Part shown: in pieces, positions 25,870 through 35,034 of the stretch
Position numbering within the stretch: the stretch's first letter is position 1
Layout of the letters: each line of letters begins with the position of its first letter
Assembly: GCA_965262565.1 (NCBI GenBank)
Contig: CBDHFQ010000005.1
Span: 186,001 to 250,000 of the forward strand
Origin: CBDHFQ01 sp965262565
GTDB taxonomy: Bacteria > Bacteroidota > Bacteroidia > J057
DNA: 64,000 nucleotides
Direction: 5' to 3'
Made by a program: the position numbers and the translations under genes
The notes under the pieces: generated by a model
The model's database searches: none
Told to the model about the DNA's origin: nothing
Seen by the model: the letters and a program-made list of their open reading frames with translations, nothing else

Positions 25870-27230
25870 GCTATCTTCGTATAATCTTCCCCATAGCCGT
25901 ATTTATTGGCATATTCCCCACCTTAGTCATGGGGCAATCCCTCTATCCTGGAACAAATTGGCAAAAAATTCAGAATCCAGAGGCAGTAGGTTGGTCCACT
26001 GAAAAACTTCAACAAGCAAAATCTATAGCCGATAGTATTCAATCTGATGCCTATTTAATTATTTATAAAGGAGCAGTTTTAGATTTTTATGGAAATATCA
26101 GGAGAAAGTATATGTGTCACTCTGTCCGCAAAAGCTTTTTAAGCGCACTCATAGGTATACATGTAGATAGAGGAACCATTGACCTAGGTCAAACACTTGA
26201 AGCACTGAATATTACAGAATCAAGTACCCAACTTACTCAAGCAGAAAAATCTGCTACCATTGAAGATCTGTTATCTTCCCGCTCAGGGATTTACCTACCC
26301 GCAGCATATGAATTCCCCACGCGCAAACCCATCAGAGGAGCATACAAACCAGGGACCCATTGGTTTTATAATAACTGGGACTTTAACACCTTATTGACTA
26401 TTTATGAACAATTGACCCAAGAAAAAATATTCGAAGACTTCTACTCTCAAATTGCCCTGCCTATTCAAATGGAGGATTTTGAGATGTCAGATGGATATTA
26501 TCACTTAGAACCCAATAAATCCTCTCATCCAGCATATCCTTTCCGAATGAGCGCGAGAGATATGGCTAGATTTGGCTTACTTTTTTTAAGAAAAGGAATG
26601 TGGAACGGGAAGCAAATTATTTCTCCTACATATGTCCAACGAAGTACCAGCCCTATTTCCCAAACGTATGCGGAAGGAGAAGGATATGGCTATTTATGGT
26701 GGGTAGATCAAAGGAACTTTACATACTCATACTTCTCAGCAGAAGGGTATGGAAGGAATTCTATCGTCGTAGTTCCTGAAATTGATCTGGTTATTGTACA
26801 TAGAACCAATACTTATATAGGAAAGGAAATGTCCTATAGGCAAAGAGGGAAATTGATTAAGAAGATTTTTGAGGCCTATGTAGATTCCACAGAAAATACT
26901 GTACCATTAACCTTAATTCCTTTTACCACCCCAAAAGAAGAACTCTCATTTGAACCTGTTACCGATATTGATCCTACCACCTATGTAGGAACATATCACA
27001 TGATTCCAAGGCTAGATTTTGAATCTCCATTAATAGAGATCTTTATGGATGAGGCTAACCAATTAACTATATACATTCCTTACAAGGGTTACTTTGCCAT
27101 TTTTCCTATTTCAGAAACCTTATTTATGTTGGAAGACTCGTATGAATATGTCTCTTTTATTATGGACCAGGAAGGTGTTCCAAAACAAATTGTCTACCAT
27201 CAGAATTCTAGGGAAGGGAACAGAGAGTGA
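25866..27230 (+). CDS. Secreted beta-lactamase-fold serine hydrolase
   Basis: The 454-residue protein has a signal peptide ending near VMGQ. It follows class C beta-lactamase/penicillin-binding architecture: S-x-x-K in HSVRKSFLSALIG near 86-89, the Tyr-x-Asn motif as FYNNW near 167-169, and a third-box equivalent near EGYGRNSIVVVP. The C-terminal 100 residues form an extra beta-rich domain, starting around YVGTYHM. Members hydrolyse esters, amides or D-amino-acid peptides; resistance function should not be assumed. No regulator or transporter partner is adjacent. Confidence 0.85.
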   Translation: MSYLRIIFPIAVFIGIFPTLVMGQSLYPGTNWQKIQNPEAVGWSTEKLQQAKSIADSIQSDAYLIIYKGAVLDFYGNIRRKYMCHSVRKSFLSALIGIHVDRGTIDLGQTLEALNITESSTQLTQAEKSATIEDLLSSRSGIYLPAAYEFPTRKPIRGAYKPGTHWFYNNWDFNTLLTIYEQLTQEKIFEDFYSQIALPIQMEDFEMSDGYYHLEPNKSSHPAYPFRMSARDMARFGLLFLRKGMWNGKQIISPTYVQRSTSPISQTYAEGEGYGYLWWVDQRNFTYSYFSAEGYGRNSIVVVPEIDLVIVHRTNTYIGKEMSYRQRGKLIKKIFEAYVDSTENTVPLTLIPFTTPKEELSFEPVTDIDPTTYVGTYHMIPRLDFESPLIEIFMDEANQLTIYIPYKGYFAIFPISETLFMLEDSYEYVSFIMDQEGVPKQIVYHQNSREGNRE

Positions 27231-27391
27231 GAAAATAATAAATTGTTCTGCATAACAAGAACATGAAAATAACTTGCTATTCCTGGCTACAGGAAATAAG
27301 TCGCAGCACTAAGCATTTCCCGTGTAGAAAATCCCGTTTGAAAAGCCCGGAAATTAAGCTTTAGAGCTATTTCTGGAGGAAGTTAACATAT

Positions 27392-28003
27392 TCAAGGATT
27401 TTCTTCTTTGTTATCGATTCCTTTCCAACCGTCGTCTTTAGCTTTACTAATGCCCTGCTGTTGTTTTTTAACTTCCTCTTTAAAAAGGTACTCTACCAAT
27501 TCAATACTAATTTTGGCACCGTGCTCCTCATCATACCTCACCTGACAAATAGCATTTCTTGTGGCCAACGGAAAGTTAAATTCCTCATTAATCCCATATT
27601 TTTGGAATTGGACCTCAAAAGCTCCTTCAAATTCCGTCTGAAAACTCCTGTAAACATGCTGGTCAAAATACACTTTATGCATCAACCCTTTGACTTCGGC
27701 AATCCAAAAAGAATCTACAGAAGAAACGGCTCTCGGATCAATAATAAGGTCTATGTGAACATGATGTCTTTTGCATCCATCCTGGGTAATCATCACTATC
27801 CTACTATTATCGAGTGTCGCCAGTTCCATTCGGGTTTCGGGAATCCACTTATGATCACCAAAAAAAGGGTTAAATCGCTGTATAACAGGCTTTAACTGTT
27901 GCAATTTTAACCTGCAATTTTCTTGGGAAAATACTTGCACAGTCCCTACCATCCAAATGATCAGGAAAAAAACGAAATTCTTTAAGTAAAATTTGGCCAA
28001 CAT
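27392..28003 (-). CDS. Secreted protein of unknown function, downstream of an Omp85 gene
   Basis: The 203-residue protein has a signal peptide ending near VFSQ, followed by a compact mature part (MELATLDNSRIVMITQDGC, KRHHVHIDLIIDP, VDSFWIAEVKGLMHKVYFDQ) and a charged tail with KKQQQGISKAKDD. I do not recognise a family. Its ATG directly follows the stop of the upstream Omp85-like gene (stop at 28006-28004, start at 28003), so the two are translationally coupled and are likely to work together at the outer membrane. It lacks the cysteine of a lipobox. Confidence 0.7.
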   Translation of the reverse strand: MLAKFYLKNFVFFLIIWMVGTVQVFSQENCRLKLQQLKPVIQRFNPFFGDHKWIPETRMELATLDNSRIVMITQDGCKRHHVHIDLIIDPRAVSSVDSFWIAEVKGLMHKVYFDQHVYRSFQTEFEGAFEVQFQKYGINEEFNFPLATRNAICQVRYDEEHGAKISIELVEYLFKEEVKKQQQGISKAKDDGWKGIDNKEENP

Positions 28004-29818
28004 TTAAAATTGATTCACAAAACCTATATGTATTTTTCCTCTGGCAGGTTCAAAAGGGAAATCTCCAACCTTCCCTGCAGCATAGCTGATAGAAATGATT
28101 CCTGCTTTTGTTCCATAGTGCATTCCAATACCGAAGCCTCTCGGATATAATGCTGTAGATGAAACACGATCTCTAAGGTAGGCATAATCTCCGAAAAGTG
28201 ATAAATAAGAATTTCTCTCTAATAAAAATCGATATTCAGCCGTAAACTTGAGCATTAAATCCGTAAAAAACTGATTTTCATTAAATCCTCTGATGGATTT
28301 AGCGCCGCCTACCTGTAGTTGGTCATTTTGAAAATAGGTCTCCTGTCCCAGCCAAAACGCTTCGTGGGCGAAATGTACCACTTGGCGACTACTGAGTGGT
28401 TGAAACCAACGAAGGTGTCCTCTAATCTCTCGACTAGGCTGTTCCTGTTCTAAAGAATCAAAGACAATATCATCCACTAACCGATTTCGTCTTGTTTCTC
28501 TACTACCCGTACCAGCTTCTACCAAAAGTGAAATACCTTTCGTAGGATTTAATGGATAATCCAAATTATTATAGGAAAAGCCTATGCCCGCCAGCGTTAA
28601 CTGCCCCCCAATTAAATTCAAATTATCCGAAGCATTAACAGATTGAAAAGCAGAATCCAACAACCGGGAATTGCGATCTCGTAAATAAAAAGAAACTGCT
28701 AAATTTGGGGAAAGCGTATATTTACCTCCAACTTTGAACTCTCGCACTAAAAACTGTTCCTCCTGATTTCGAATGTCGAAATAACCTTCTACATGAATAG
28801 GAGTGTTGAGCATATAAGGCCATTGAGCAAAAATATTTAATTGCTGGCTGGTAGAAGTGAGTTTTTGATAGGACAATTTTAAGACATCTCCCATTTTAAG
28901 TGAACTCACCAATACTACTTCCGCCGAGCCTATAATTTGTAACCTTCTGGAATTATTGGTTTGGCTGGAAGAACTTGCATCCGACTGAAGAAATCCTAGT
29001 AAAGCATCAAACTTACCTGCCCTTCCTGATTCTAATTCTACCGTCAGATGTGCTTTCCCATTTTTTAGATATTTGACAGACGGAGTTTTCGTATTTTCAT
29101 AATATATCGAATTATTAAGAATTCGTGACACATTTAATATCAACTGCCGATTGTAAGGAGATTGAGGCCTAATACCCATGAGTGTATAGATGAAAGCGGG
29201 TTTTTCTTTAGGAGCTCCCTCAAAAAAAATACTATCTATTACTACAAATTCATCTGGTTGATAACTGTAATGGACTGTGGTTTCAACTGTATGTTGGTTC
29301 GTAGGTTCGTAATGAATATCTTCGAGGATAAAGCTGGCAAAAGGATAGCCATTATTTTTAGGAAAATTGAGCTGATCGTTTAGTTCTTTTTCAATCCGGG
29401 GCCAATATAATGGTTCTAGTGTCTTGGAAGAACGCTGCCAGGAAAATTTAGTTTCGTTGACAGACGAATAATTAGCTATGTGTACTTCTTTGAGCAAATA
29501 TTGTGGTCCCTTATTTAGTTTGAGTAATAATCGCCCATTATCATATTGATAGTCAACTAATTTTGCTTCTAACCATCCACTAGCAGCTAATTTTTCCGTT
29601 AATGGTACAAGAAGAGAATCTATTTGATCCTTATTTCTCACTTCTTTTAAAGATCGCTTGAAGTGTTTATACGAAATATTCTTTGGCCATCCTTCCCATA
29701 TTACTTTGTCAATTTTCCAGATTGATAGACTATCTTGAGCTAAGATGTTTGGCCCGCAAACAAAAGCTCCAAGTAACCAAAGTAGGCAGGTAATCCATTT
29801 TTTTTGCTTTTTCCGCAT
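28004..29818 (-). CDS. Omp85/TamA-like outer-membrane protein
   Basis: The 604-residue protein has a signal peptide (ending NILAQ), then residues about 30-270 with features of POTRA-type repeats (WKIDKVIWEGWPKNISYKHF, VHIANYSSVNETKFSW, FVVIDSIFFEGAP), and a C-terminal beta-barrel of the surface-antigen type with QVGGAKSIRGFNENQF (the conserved loop-6 R-G-F motif) and a terminal GFVNQF. This is the layout of the BamA/TamA superfamily. It is shorter than BamA itself, so more likely a TamA-like or accessory assembly protein. Its start codon is ATG at 29818. A small secreted protein is coupled downstream. Confidence 0.85.
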   Translation of the reverse strand: MRKKQKKWITCLLWLLGAFVCGPNILAQDSLSIWKIDKVIWEGWPKNISYKHFKRSLKEVRNKDQIDSLLVPLTEKLAASGWLEAKLVDYQYDNGRLLLKLNKGPQYLLKEVHIANYSSVNETKFSWQRSSKTLEPLYWPRIEKELNDQLNFPKNNGYPFASFILEDIHYEPTNQHTVETTVHYSYQPDEFVVIDSIFFEGAPKEKPAFIYTLMGIRPQSPYNRQLILNVSRILNNSIYYENTKTPSVKYLKNGKAHLTVELESGRAGKFDALLGFLQSDASSSSQTNNSRRLQIIGSAEVVLVSSLKMGDVLKLSYQKLTSTSQQLNIFAQWPYMLNTPIHVEGYFDIRNQEEQFLVREFKVGGKYTLSPNLAVSFYLRDRNSRLLDSAFQSVNASDNLNLIGGQLTLAGIGFSYNNLDYPLNPTKGISLLVEAGTGSRETRRNRLVDDIVFDSLEQEQPSREIRGHLRWFQPLSSRQVVHFAHEAFWLGQETYFQNDQLQVGGAKSIRGFNENQFFTDLMLKFTAEYRFLLERNSYLSLFGDYAYLRDRVSSTALYPRGFGIGMHYGTKAGIISISYAAGKVGDFPFEPARGKIHIGFVNQF

Positions 29819-30012
29819 GTGATTCGTGAATTCTTCTAAGAAAAACCCTATATTATTTGAATCATTATCCTTTTTGATTAGTCAATGTGGAGAAAATATT
29901 ATATTTTTCAAATCAAGACCTTGTAACAATTTACGCAAAGTTTTGCTTATCAATAAGGACAACCCTTTGATGGGAATTTGTTTCACAACATATTCTTTTT
30001 AACGTGGTCGGA

Positions 30013-31482
30013 ATGAAAAATATCATTGCTGTAATTCTATTGACTTTAATGGGCTCTCTCATTGGGATTGTTATCTATTCTCAATTCTTTGAAGAAAAAC
30101 ATATTTATTACATTCGCCAGGAAACGCTTCGTCCTACCTTCTCCAGATATGTAAATACTGCTAATGAACCTTCTGAGGATTTTACTTCTGAACAGGACTT
30201 AAATCCCAATTTTGTATTTGCTGCTAATAAAGCTCGCCCGGCGGTCGTACATGTAAGATCACGTTATGAAAAGAAGCGAAAAGATTCAGATTTCTTCAGT
30301 AATCCGTGGAGAGATTATTTTGAGGATGATATGTATGAAGGTCCTCAGGGCGTGGCCTCTGGCTCAGGTGTGTTAATCTCTCCTCATGGATATATAGCTA
30401 CGAATAACCATGTAATTGAGCATGCAGATGAAGTGGAAGTCACTCTTTTTGATAATAGAAGCTTTAATGCTAAAATAGTAGGAACGGACAAGACTACAGA
30501 TCTTGCCCTCTTGAAAATTGAGGGAGATCATTTCCCTTATCTTAGCTTTGGCAATTCAGACGAAATTCAGGTCGGTCAGTGGGTACTTGCTGTGGGGAAT
30601 CCAATGGATCTAACCTTTACCGTCACAGCAGGTATAGTTAGCGCTAAAGGTCGGAATATGAACCTACTCAGAAAAGATTCTCAATATGCGATTGAGTCTT
30701 TCATACAAACCGATGCGGTTGTTAACCGTGGAAATAGTGGTGGCGCACTGGTCAACTCAAAGGGACAATTAATAGGGATCAATACTGCTATTGCTTCTCG
30801 GACAGGATTCTATGCTGGCTATTCTTTTGCCATTCCATCTACCATTGCCCAAAAAGTGATGGAAGACCTACTTACCTTCGGAGATGTTAAGCGAGCTATT
30901 TTGGGTGTTTCCATCAGACAAGTAGATGCGGACCTTGCTCAGGTAAATAATTTAAGCGTGTTGAAAGGTGCCTACGTAAGTGATGTTACTCCGAGTAGTG
31001 GTGCGCATGAAGCAGGAATAAAGGCAGGGGATGTTATTATTTCGGTTAACAATGTTCCAGTGGAAAGTTCTCCCGAATTGCAGGAGCAAGTGAGTAGGTA
31101 CAGGCCTGGAGACAAAATCAGAGTCGAATTTTACAGGGGAACCCAAAAAAGATCTTTGGACGTTGTACTTCGGACCATAGATGGTACTATCCCTAACATC
31201 GAAAGAAAGACAGTCCTTGAATATAAAAACACGCGTTTCCGTTTATTAAATCCTGAAGAATATCAAAAATACGAAGTTTCTTCTGGTATTCTCATAGAAA
31301 AAGCAAATCAAATTTTTCAGGATGAAGGTATCGAAAATGGATTCCTTATCACGGAAATTAATAATCAGCATATAAGCTCATTGGAACAGTTGGAAAATGC
31401 CCTTTCTAATGTAGATGGAAAAATTTTGATTCGAGGACGATATAAGCTCAAAAACTTCACTTCCTTCGAATTTGATTGGTAA
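30013..31482 (+). CDS. HtrA/Deg-family periplasmic serine protease
   Basis: From the ATG at 30013 the protein has about 489 residues; a GTG at 30004 is less likely. An N-terminal membrane anchor or signal (IIAVILLTLMGSLIGIVIY) precedes a chymotrypsin-like domain with the triad His in TNNHVIEHADEVEV near 133, Asp in TDLALLKIE near 163 and Ser in NRGNSGGALVN near 242. Two PDZ domains follow (AILGVSIRQVDADLA... and NTRFRLLNPEEY...). It degrades or refolds damaged envelope proteins. PdxJ follows with no gap. Confidence 0.95.
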   Translation: MKNIIAVILLTLMGSLIGIVIYSQFFEEKHIYYIRQETLRPTFSRYVNTANEPSEDFTSEQDLNPNFVFAANKARPAVVHVRSRYEKKRKDSDFFSNPWRDYFEDDMYEGPQGVASGSGVLISPHGYIATNNHVIEHADEVEVTLFDNRSFNAKIVGTDKTTDLALLKIEGDHFPYLSFGNSDEIQVGQWVLAVGNPMDLTFTVTAGIVSAKGRNMNLLRKDSQYAIESFIQTDAVVNRGNSGGALVNSKGQLIGINTAIASRTGFYAGYSFAIPSTIAQKVMEDLLTFGDVKRAILGVSIRQVDADLAQVNNLSVLKGAYVSDVTPSSGAHEAGIKAGDVIISVNNVPVESSPELQEQVSRYRPGDKIRVEFYRGTQKRSLDVVLRTIDGTIPNIERKTVLEYKNTRFRLLNPEEYQKYEVSSGILIEKANQIFQDEGIENGFLITEINNQHISSLEQLENALSNVDGKILIRGRYKLKNFTSFEFDW

Positions 31483-31484
31483 AG

Positions 31485-32228
31485 ATGTCCCAAACTCAAT
31501 TAAGCGTTAACTTAAATAAAGTTGCTTTAATTCGGAACTCTCGTGGCAGAAATCTTCCGAATGTACAGCAAGTAGCATTGGATAGTATTTCTTTCGGAGC
31601 AGATGGAATTACTCTACATCCAAGGCCGGATGAACGACACGCCAGAAAGCAGGATGTGTACTCATTGAAAGACCTATTATCTGTCGAACTCAATGTAGAA
31701 GGTTATCCTTCAGAGGAGTTCCTGGCGATGATAGAGAAAGTAAAACCTGCACAATGTACTTTGGTTCCCGACCCTCCTAATGCGCTCACCTCTGACGCAG
31801 GTTGGGATACAATTAAGCATATGGCTTTTTTAAAAGAAGTAGTATCCAGAATAAAAGATACTGGAGTTCGCACCTCGATATTTGTAGAAACTAACCTTAA
31901 AGGGATAGAGGGAGCACTAGAAACTGGAACAGATCGGATAGAACTATATACTGAACACTATGCTTCTGAATATGCTAAAGGAAATAAAGAAGCAGTATTC
32001 CCCTATGTTGAAGCTGCTGTTCATGCAAATAAGTTAGGACTGGGAATTAATGCAGGCCATGATCTCAATCTGGATAATCTTAGCTGGTTCTGGGAAAATG
32101 TACCATACTTATTAGAAGTTTCCATAGGTCATGCATTAGTATGTGATGCACTGTATATTGGACTAGCAGAAACAATAAAAAGATACCAAGCTTGCCTAGG
32201 AAAAGTGGTTTCCCCATCCAATTCTTAG
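31485..32228 (+). CDS. pdxJ: Pyridoxine 5'-phosphate synthase
   Basis: PdxJ condenses 1-deoxyxylulose 5-phosphate with the product of PdxA to make pyridoxine phosphate, the last step of the DXP-dependent vitamin B6 route. The sequence has the family's opening VNLNKVALIRNSRGRN, ADGITLHPRPDERHA (substrate-binding strip) and GINAGHDLNLDNL. The ATG at 31485 sits two bases past the HtrA stop; an earlier TTG at 31476 would overlap and is less likely. Length of about 247 is normal. PdxA, its pathway partner, lies 15 kb away at 46285. Confidence 0.95.
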   Translation: MSQTQLSVNLNKVALIRNSRGRNLPNVQQVALDSISFGADGITLHPRPDERHARKQDVYSLKDLLSVELNVEGYPSEEFLAMIEKVKPAQCTLVPDPPNALTSDAGWDTIKHMAFLKEVVSRIKDTGVRTSIFVETNLKGIEGALETGTDRIELYTEHYASEYAKGNKEAVFPYVEAAVHANKLGLGINAGHDLNLDNLSWFWENVPYLLEVSIGHALVCDALYIGLAETIKRYQACLGKVVSPSNS

Positions 32229-32281
32229 AATACCTTCATGAAGATTTAGGTATAAATGCAAAAGTACGGAGGCAAGAAATG

Positions 32282-32572
32282 TTAAAAGATCCGTACTTCA
32301 TTCACTAATTCTCTACCTAATTGTTGATTAATCAGGCGAATTATTTTTCTCTTAGCGAGCTGTAGTTCGCTCCGCCAAACAGGGGAGGAGATTTTAACAT
32401 ATAATATCCCTTCATGAAACCATACCTTTTCTGTATGTTGAGCTATGGGTTTGCCCATTAACTTCTCCCACTGTAAAATAATTTTCTGGATATCCGTCTT
32501 ATCTTCTATCTGATGTTGTTGCAAGAATTGCTTAATCGCGTCTCCAATACTCAATGAGTGATGTTCCTTCAT
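32282..32572 (-). CDS. DUF721 protein (DciA-like)
   Basis: The 96-residue protein reads IGDAIKQFLQQHQIEDK, IILQWEKLMGKPIAQHTEKV, WFHEGILYVKISSPVWRSEL and AKRKIIRLINQQLGRELVNEV, the pattern of DUF721 proteins that are related to the helicase-loader DciA. These often sit beside recF. Here recF lies 100 bases upstream on the same strand, so the two probably share a transcript. Confidence 0.85.
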   Translation of the reverse strand: MKEHHSLSIGDAIKQFLQQHQIEDKTDIQKIILQWEKLMGKPIAQHTEKVWFHEGILYVKISSPVWRSELQLAKRKIIRLINQQLGRELVNEVRIF

Positions 32573-32672
32573 TCTTAAGCTACCTTATATGTATGTGTCC
32601 GAATAGTACCTTATATACTTTTCATAATATTAATCAATCAATATGAAAGAACATATTCAATTGGAATAAAAA

Positions 32673-33800
32673 TCAATCCTCCTCCATTATCCTTTCTACT
32701 TTCGCCTGATTAACAAGGAAATAATATACCCTTTTTTTTTCTACATGCCTGAAAGCTTCTTGAAGACGATCCAGAGATGTATCAGTAATAAATACCTGGC
32801 CCTCCAATTCCTTTTCTAGGATAAAGGAAATCTGTTCTAGCCTCCGGTTATCTAATTTGTCGAAGATATCGTCTAAAAGTAAAATTGGCGCTTTTTGAGT
32901 TTGTTTTGCGAGCAATTGATATTGAGCCAGTTTAAGAGATATGATAAAGGTCTTTTGTTGTCCCTGTGATCCAAAATTTTTCACAGAATGATCGTTTATG
33001 GTAAATACCAGGTCATCTCTATGAACCCCAGCACTCGTATATTGAAGATGTCGGTCTTTTTCCATTTGTCCCATTAGTAAATCTCTCCAACCTGCTAAAT
33101 CATTCTCCTTTACTTGCTGTTTATACTTGATAGCAGGTATTTCTACCTCTGAAGCAATTCTTTTAAAGTATGTATTAAATAGTGGTATAAATTGATGAAT
33201 AAAGCTATCTCTTCCTGCTGTAATAGCTATCGCATGTGGGATTAATTGGTCGTCATATAGGGAAAGTTGGTCTGAATCAAACATTCTCTGTTCTGCAAAC
33301 AGTTTAAGTAAAGCATTTCTCTGTGTCAATATTTTATCGTATTGAATAAGATGATAGAGATAGTCAGCGTCATACTGACTGATAAGCATATCCAGAAATT
33401 TTCTTCGCTGCGTGGAACCGCCTGAAATTAAATCAGTATCTCCGGGCAAAATAGACACCATAGGAATATTTCCTATATGGGTGCTCATCTTTTTAATTTG
33501 TTGCTGATCTACTCTAAGATTTTTTCCTTTACCACTAATAAAACTGCACTGAATATGATGGAGCCTCTCCTCATTGATCCAATTTCCTTCAATCCAAAAA
33601 AAAGTATAACCTGATTTCACTGCTTGCTTATCCTGACCGCTTCTAAACCCTCTGGTAAATGCCAGATAATGTAGCGCATCTAAAATATTACTCTTTCCCG
33701 CACCATTAGCCCCTACGAAACATACTATACCCGAATTTAATACTAAATGCAGATCTTCGTAGTTTCTGAATTGTGTGAGTCGGAGTTGAGTAAAATGCAC
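32673..33800 (-). CDS. recF: DNA replication and repair protein RecF
   Basis: The 375-residue cytoplasmic protein loads RecA at gaps. It carries Walker A GANGAGKSNILDAL near residue 36, a signature FGSQGQQKTFIISLKLAQY near 275, and Walker B ILLLDDIFDKLDN near 304. This is a normal RecF length and layout. The start at 33800 gives MHFTQLRLTQFRNYEDL, the usual opening of the family. It precedes the DUF721 gene. Confidence 0.97.
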   Translation of the reverse strand: MHFTQLRLTQFRNYEDLHLVLNSGIVCFVGANGAGKSNILDALHYLAFTRGFRSGQDKQAVKSGYTFFWIEGNWINEERLHHIQCSFISGKGKNLRVDQQQIKKMSTHIGNIPMVSILPGDTDLISGGSTQRRKFLDMLISQYDADYLYHLIQYDKILTQRNALLKLFAEQRMFDSDQLSLYDDQLIPHAIAITAGRDSFIHQFIPLFNTYFKRIASEVEIPAIKYKQQVKENDLAGWRDLLMGQMEKDRHLQYTSAGVHRDDLVFTINDHSVKNFGSQGQQKTFIISLKLAQYQLLAKQTQKAPILLLDDIFDKLDNRRLEQISFILEKELEGQVFITDTSLDRLQEAFRHVEKKRVYYFLVNQAKVERIMEED

Positions 33801-33946
33801 AAAAGTAAGAGTTGAAAGTCAAGGAGGTATGAAAAATCGTTTAATATAACACGGGAAAAAGGGAGGGAATAATTTGTTATTATTCCCAATATTGCTCAAT
33901 TTAATAGAAAATAAGTATTTAAACATACGTTAGGCGAACAGAATTT

Positions 33947-34960
33947 ATGGCTACAAAAACTAATGATACAGCTGCACCTATATATGAAGAAGCGCAGATA
34001 ATGAAGTGGTATGAAGAAATGCTGTTGATGAGGAAGTTTGAGGAAAGGGCTAGTCAATTATACATGCAACAAAAATTCAGAGGGTTTTGTCATTTATATA
34101 TAGGTCAGGAAGCGATTGCTGCTGGTCTTGAGGCTGCCATTCGACCAGATGACTACGTAATTACGGCATATCGCGACCACGGTCCTGCACTTGCCAGAGG
34201 TGTATCTGCTAACGCCTGTATGGCTGAACTTTTTGGTAAGGCGACAGGTTGTTCTAAAGGAAAGGGAGGATCTATGCATTTCTTTTCAGAAGAACATAAT
34301 TTCCTGGGAGGACATGGAATTGTCGGGGGTCAAATACCTCTTGGAACTGGAATAGGGTTTGCCATCCAATACAAAGGAGAAGATAAAATCTGTGTTTGTA
34401 TGATGGGAGATGGAGCCGTACGTCAAGGTGCTTTACACGAATCATTCAATCTGGCTATGTTATGGAAGTTACCTGTTCTCTATATCATTGAGAATAATAA
34501 TTATGCGATGGGTACTTCTGTTGAGCGTACTTCGAATGTTACAGAGCTTTACACTTTAGGAGAAAGTTATGATATGCCTTCCAAGCCTGTAAACGGCATG
34601 AATGTCTTTGAAGTGTACGAAGATACGAAAAAGGCTGTAGAATTTGTGAGAGGTGGTAATGGACCAATGTTGATAGAAATGAAGACTTATCGTTACAAAG
34701 GCCATTCAATGTCTGATCCAGCAAAATATAGAACGAGAGAAGAGCTTAACAAATATAAAGGCAAAGATCCTTTGGCCAATATCAAGTTATACATAGACGA
34801 ACACGATATGGCCTCTAAGGAAAAGTTAGAAGAAATTGATATAAGAGTAAAAAATATAGTAGAAGAATCAGTTAAATTTGCAGAAGAATCACCTTATCCG
34901 GACACCTCGGCATTATACGAGGATGTATATGTAGGTGAATATCCCTTTATCATGGATTGA
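33947..34960 (+). CDS. pdhA: Pyruvate dehydrogenase E1 component, alpha subunit
   Basis: The 337-residue thiamine-diphosphate enzyme binds TPP through the motif GDGAVRQGALHESFN followed by NN (YIIENNNYAMG). The substrate-channel segment GGHGIVGGQIPLGTG and the loop RYKGHSMSDPAKYRTREE with the regulatory serine position are present. It makes the heterotetrameric E1 with a beta subunit that is not encoded nearby; the next gene downstream is convergent. A thin spacer separates it from recF, which is divergent. Confidence 0.95.
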   Translation: MATKTNDTAAPIYEEAQIMKWYEEMLLMRKFEERASQLYMQQKFRGFCHLYIGQEAIAAGLEAAIRPDDYVITAYRDHGPALARGVSANACMAELFGKATGCSKGKGGSMHFFSEEHNFLGGHGIVGGQIPLGTGIGFAIQYKGEDKICVCMMGDGAVRQGALHESFNLAMLWKLPVLYIIENNNYAMGTSVERTSNVTELYTLGESYDMPSKPVNGMNVFEVYEDTKKAVEFVRGGNGPMLIEMKTYRYKGHSMSDPAKYRTREELNKYKGKDPLANIKLYIDEHDMASKEKLEEIDIRVKNIVEESVKFAEESPYPDTSALYEDVYVGEYPFIMD

Positions 34961-34987
34961 TAACATCTGATATTGAGTTAATATTAG

Positions 34988-35020
34988 AAAGGCTGGATCG
35001 ATTTCAGCCTTTTTTATTTT
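34988..35020 (+). terminator. Intrinsic terminator between convergent pdhA and ompA-like genes
   Basis: Arms AAAGGCTG (34988-34995) and CAGCCTTT (35005-35012) enclose nine bases and are followed by a T-rich run to 35020. It suits termination of pdhA; the opposite gene ends a few bases away. Confidence 0.75.
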
Positions 35021-35034
35021 TCTTCGCTTACACT

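Noticed and set aside
25866..27230. Calling the serine hydrolase an antibiotic-resistance beta-lactamase
   Set aside because: The fold motifs fit a broad esterase/peptidase group and there is no AmpR-type regulator or specific AmpC signature.
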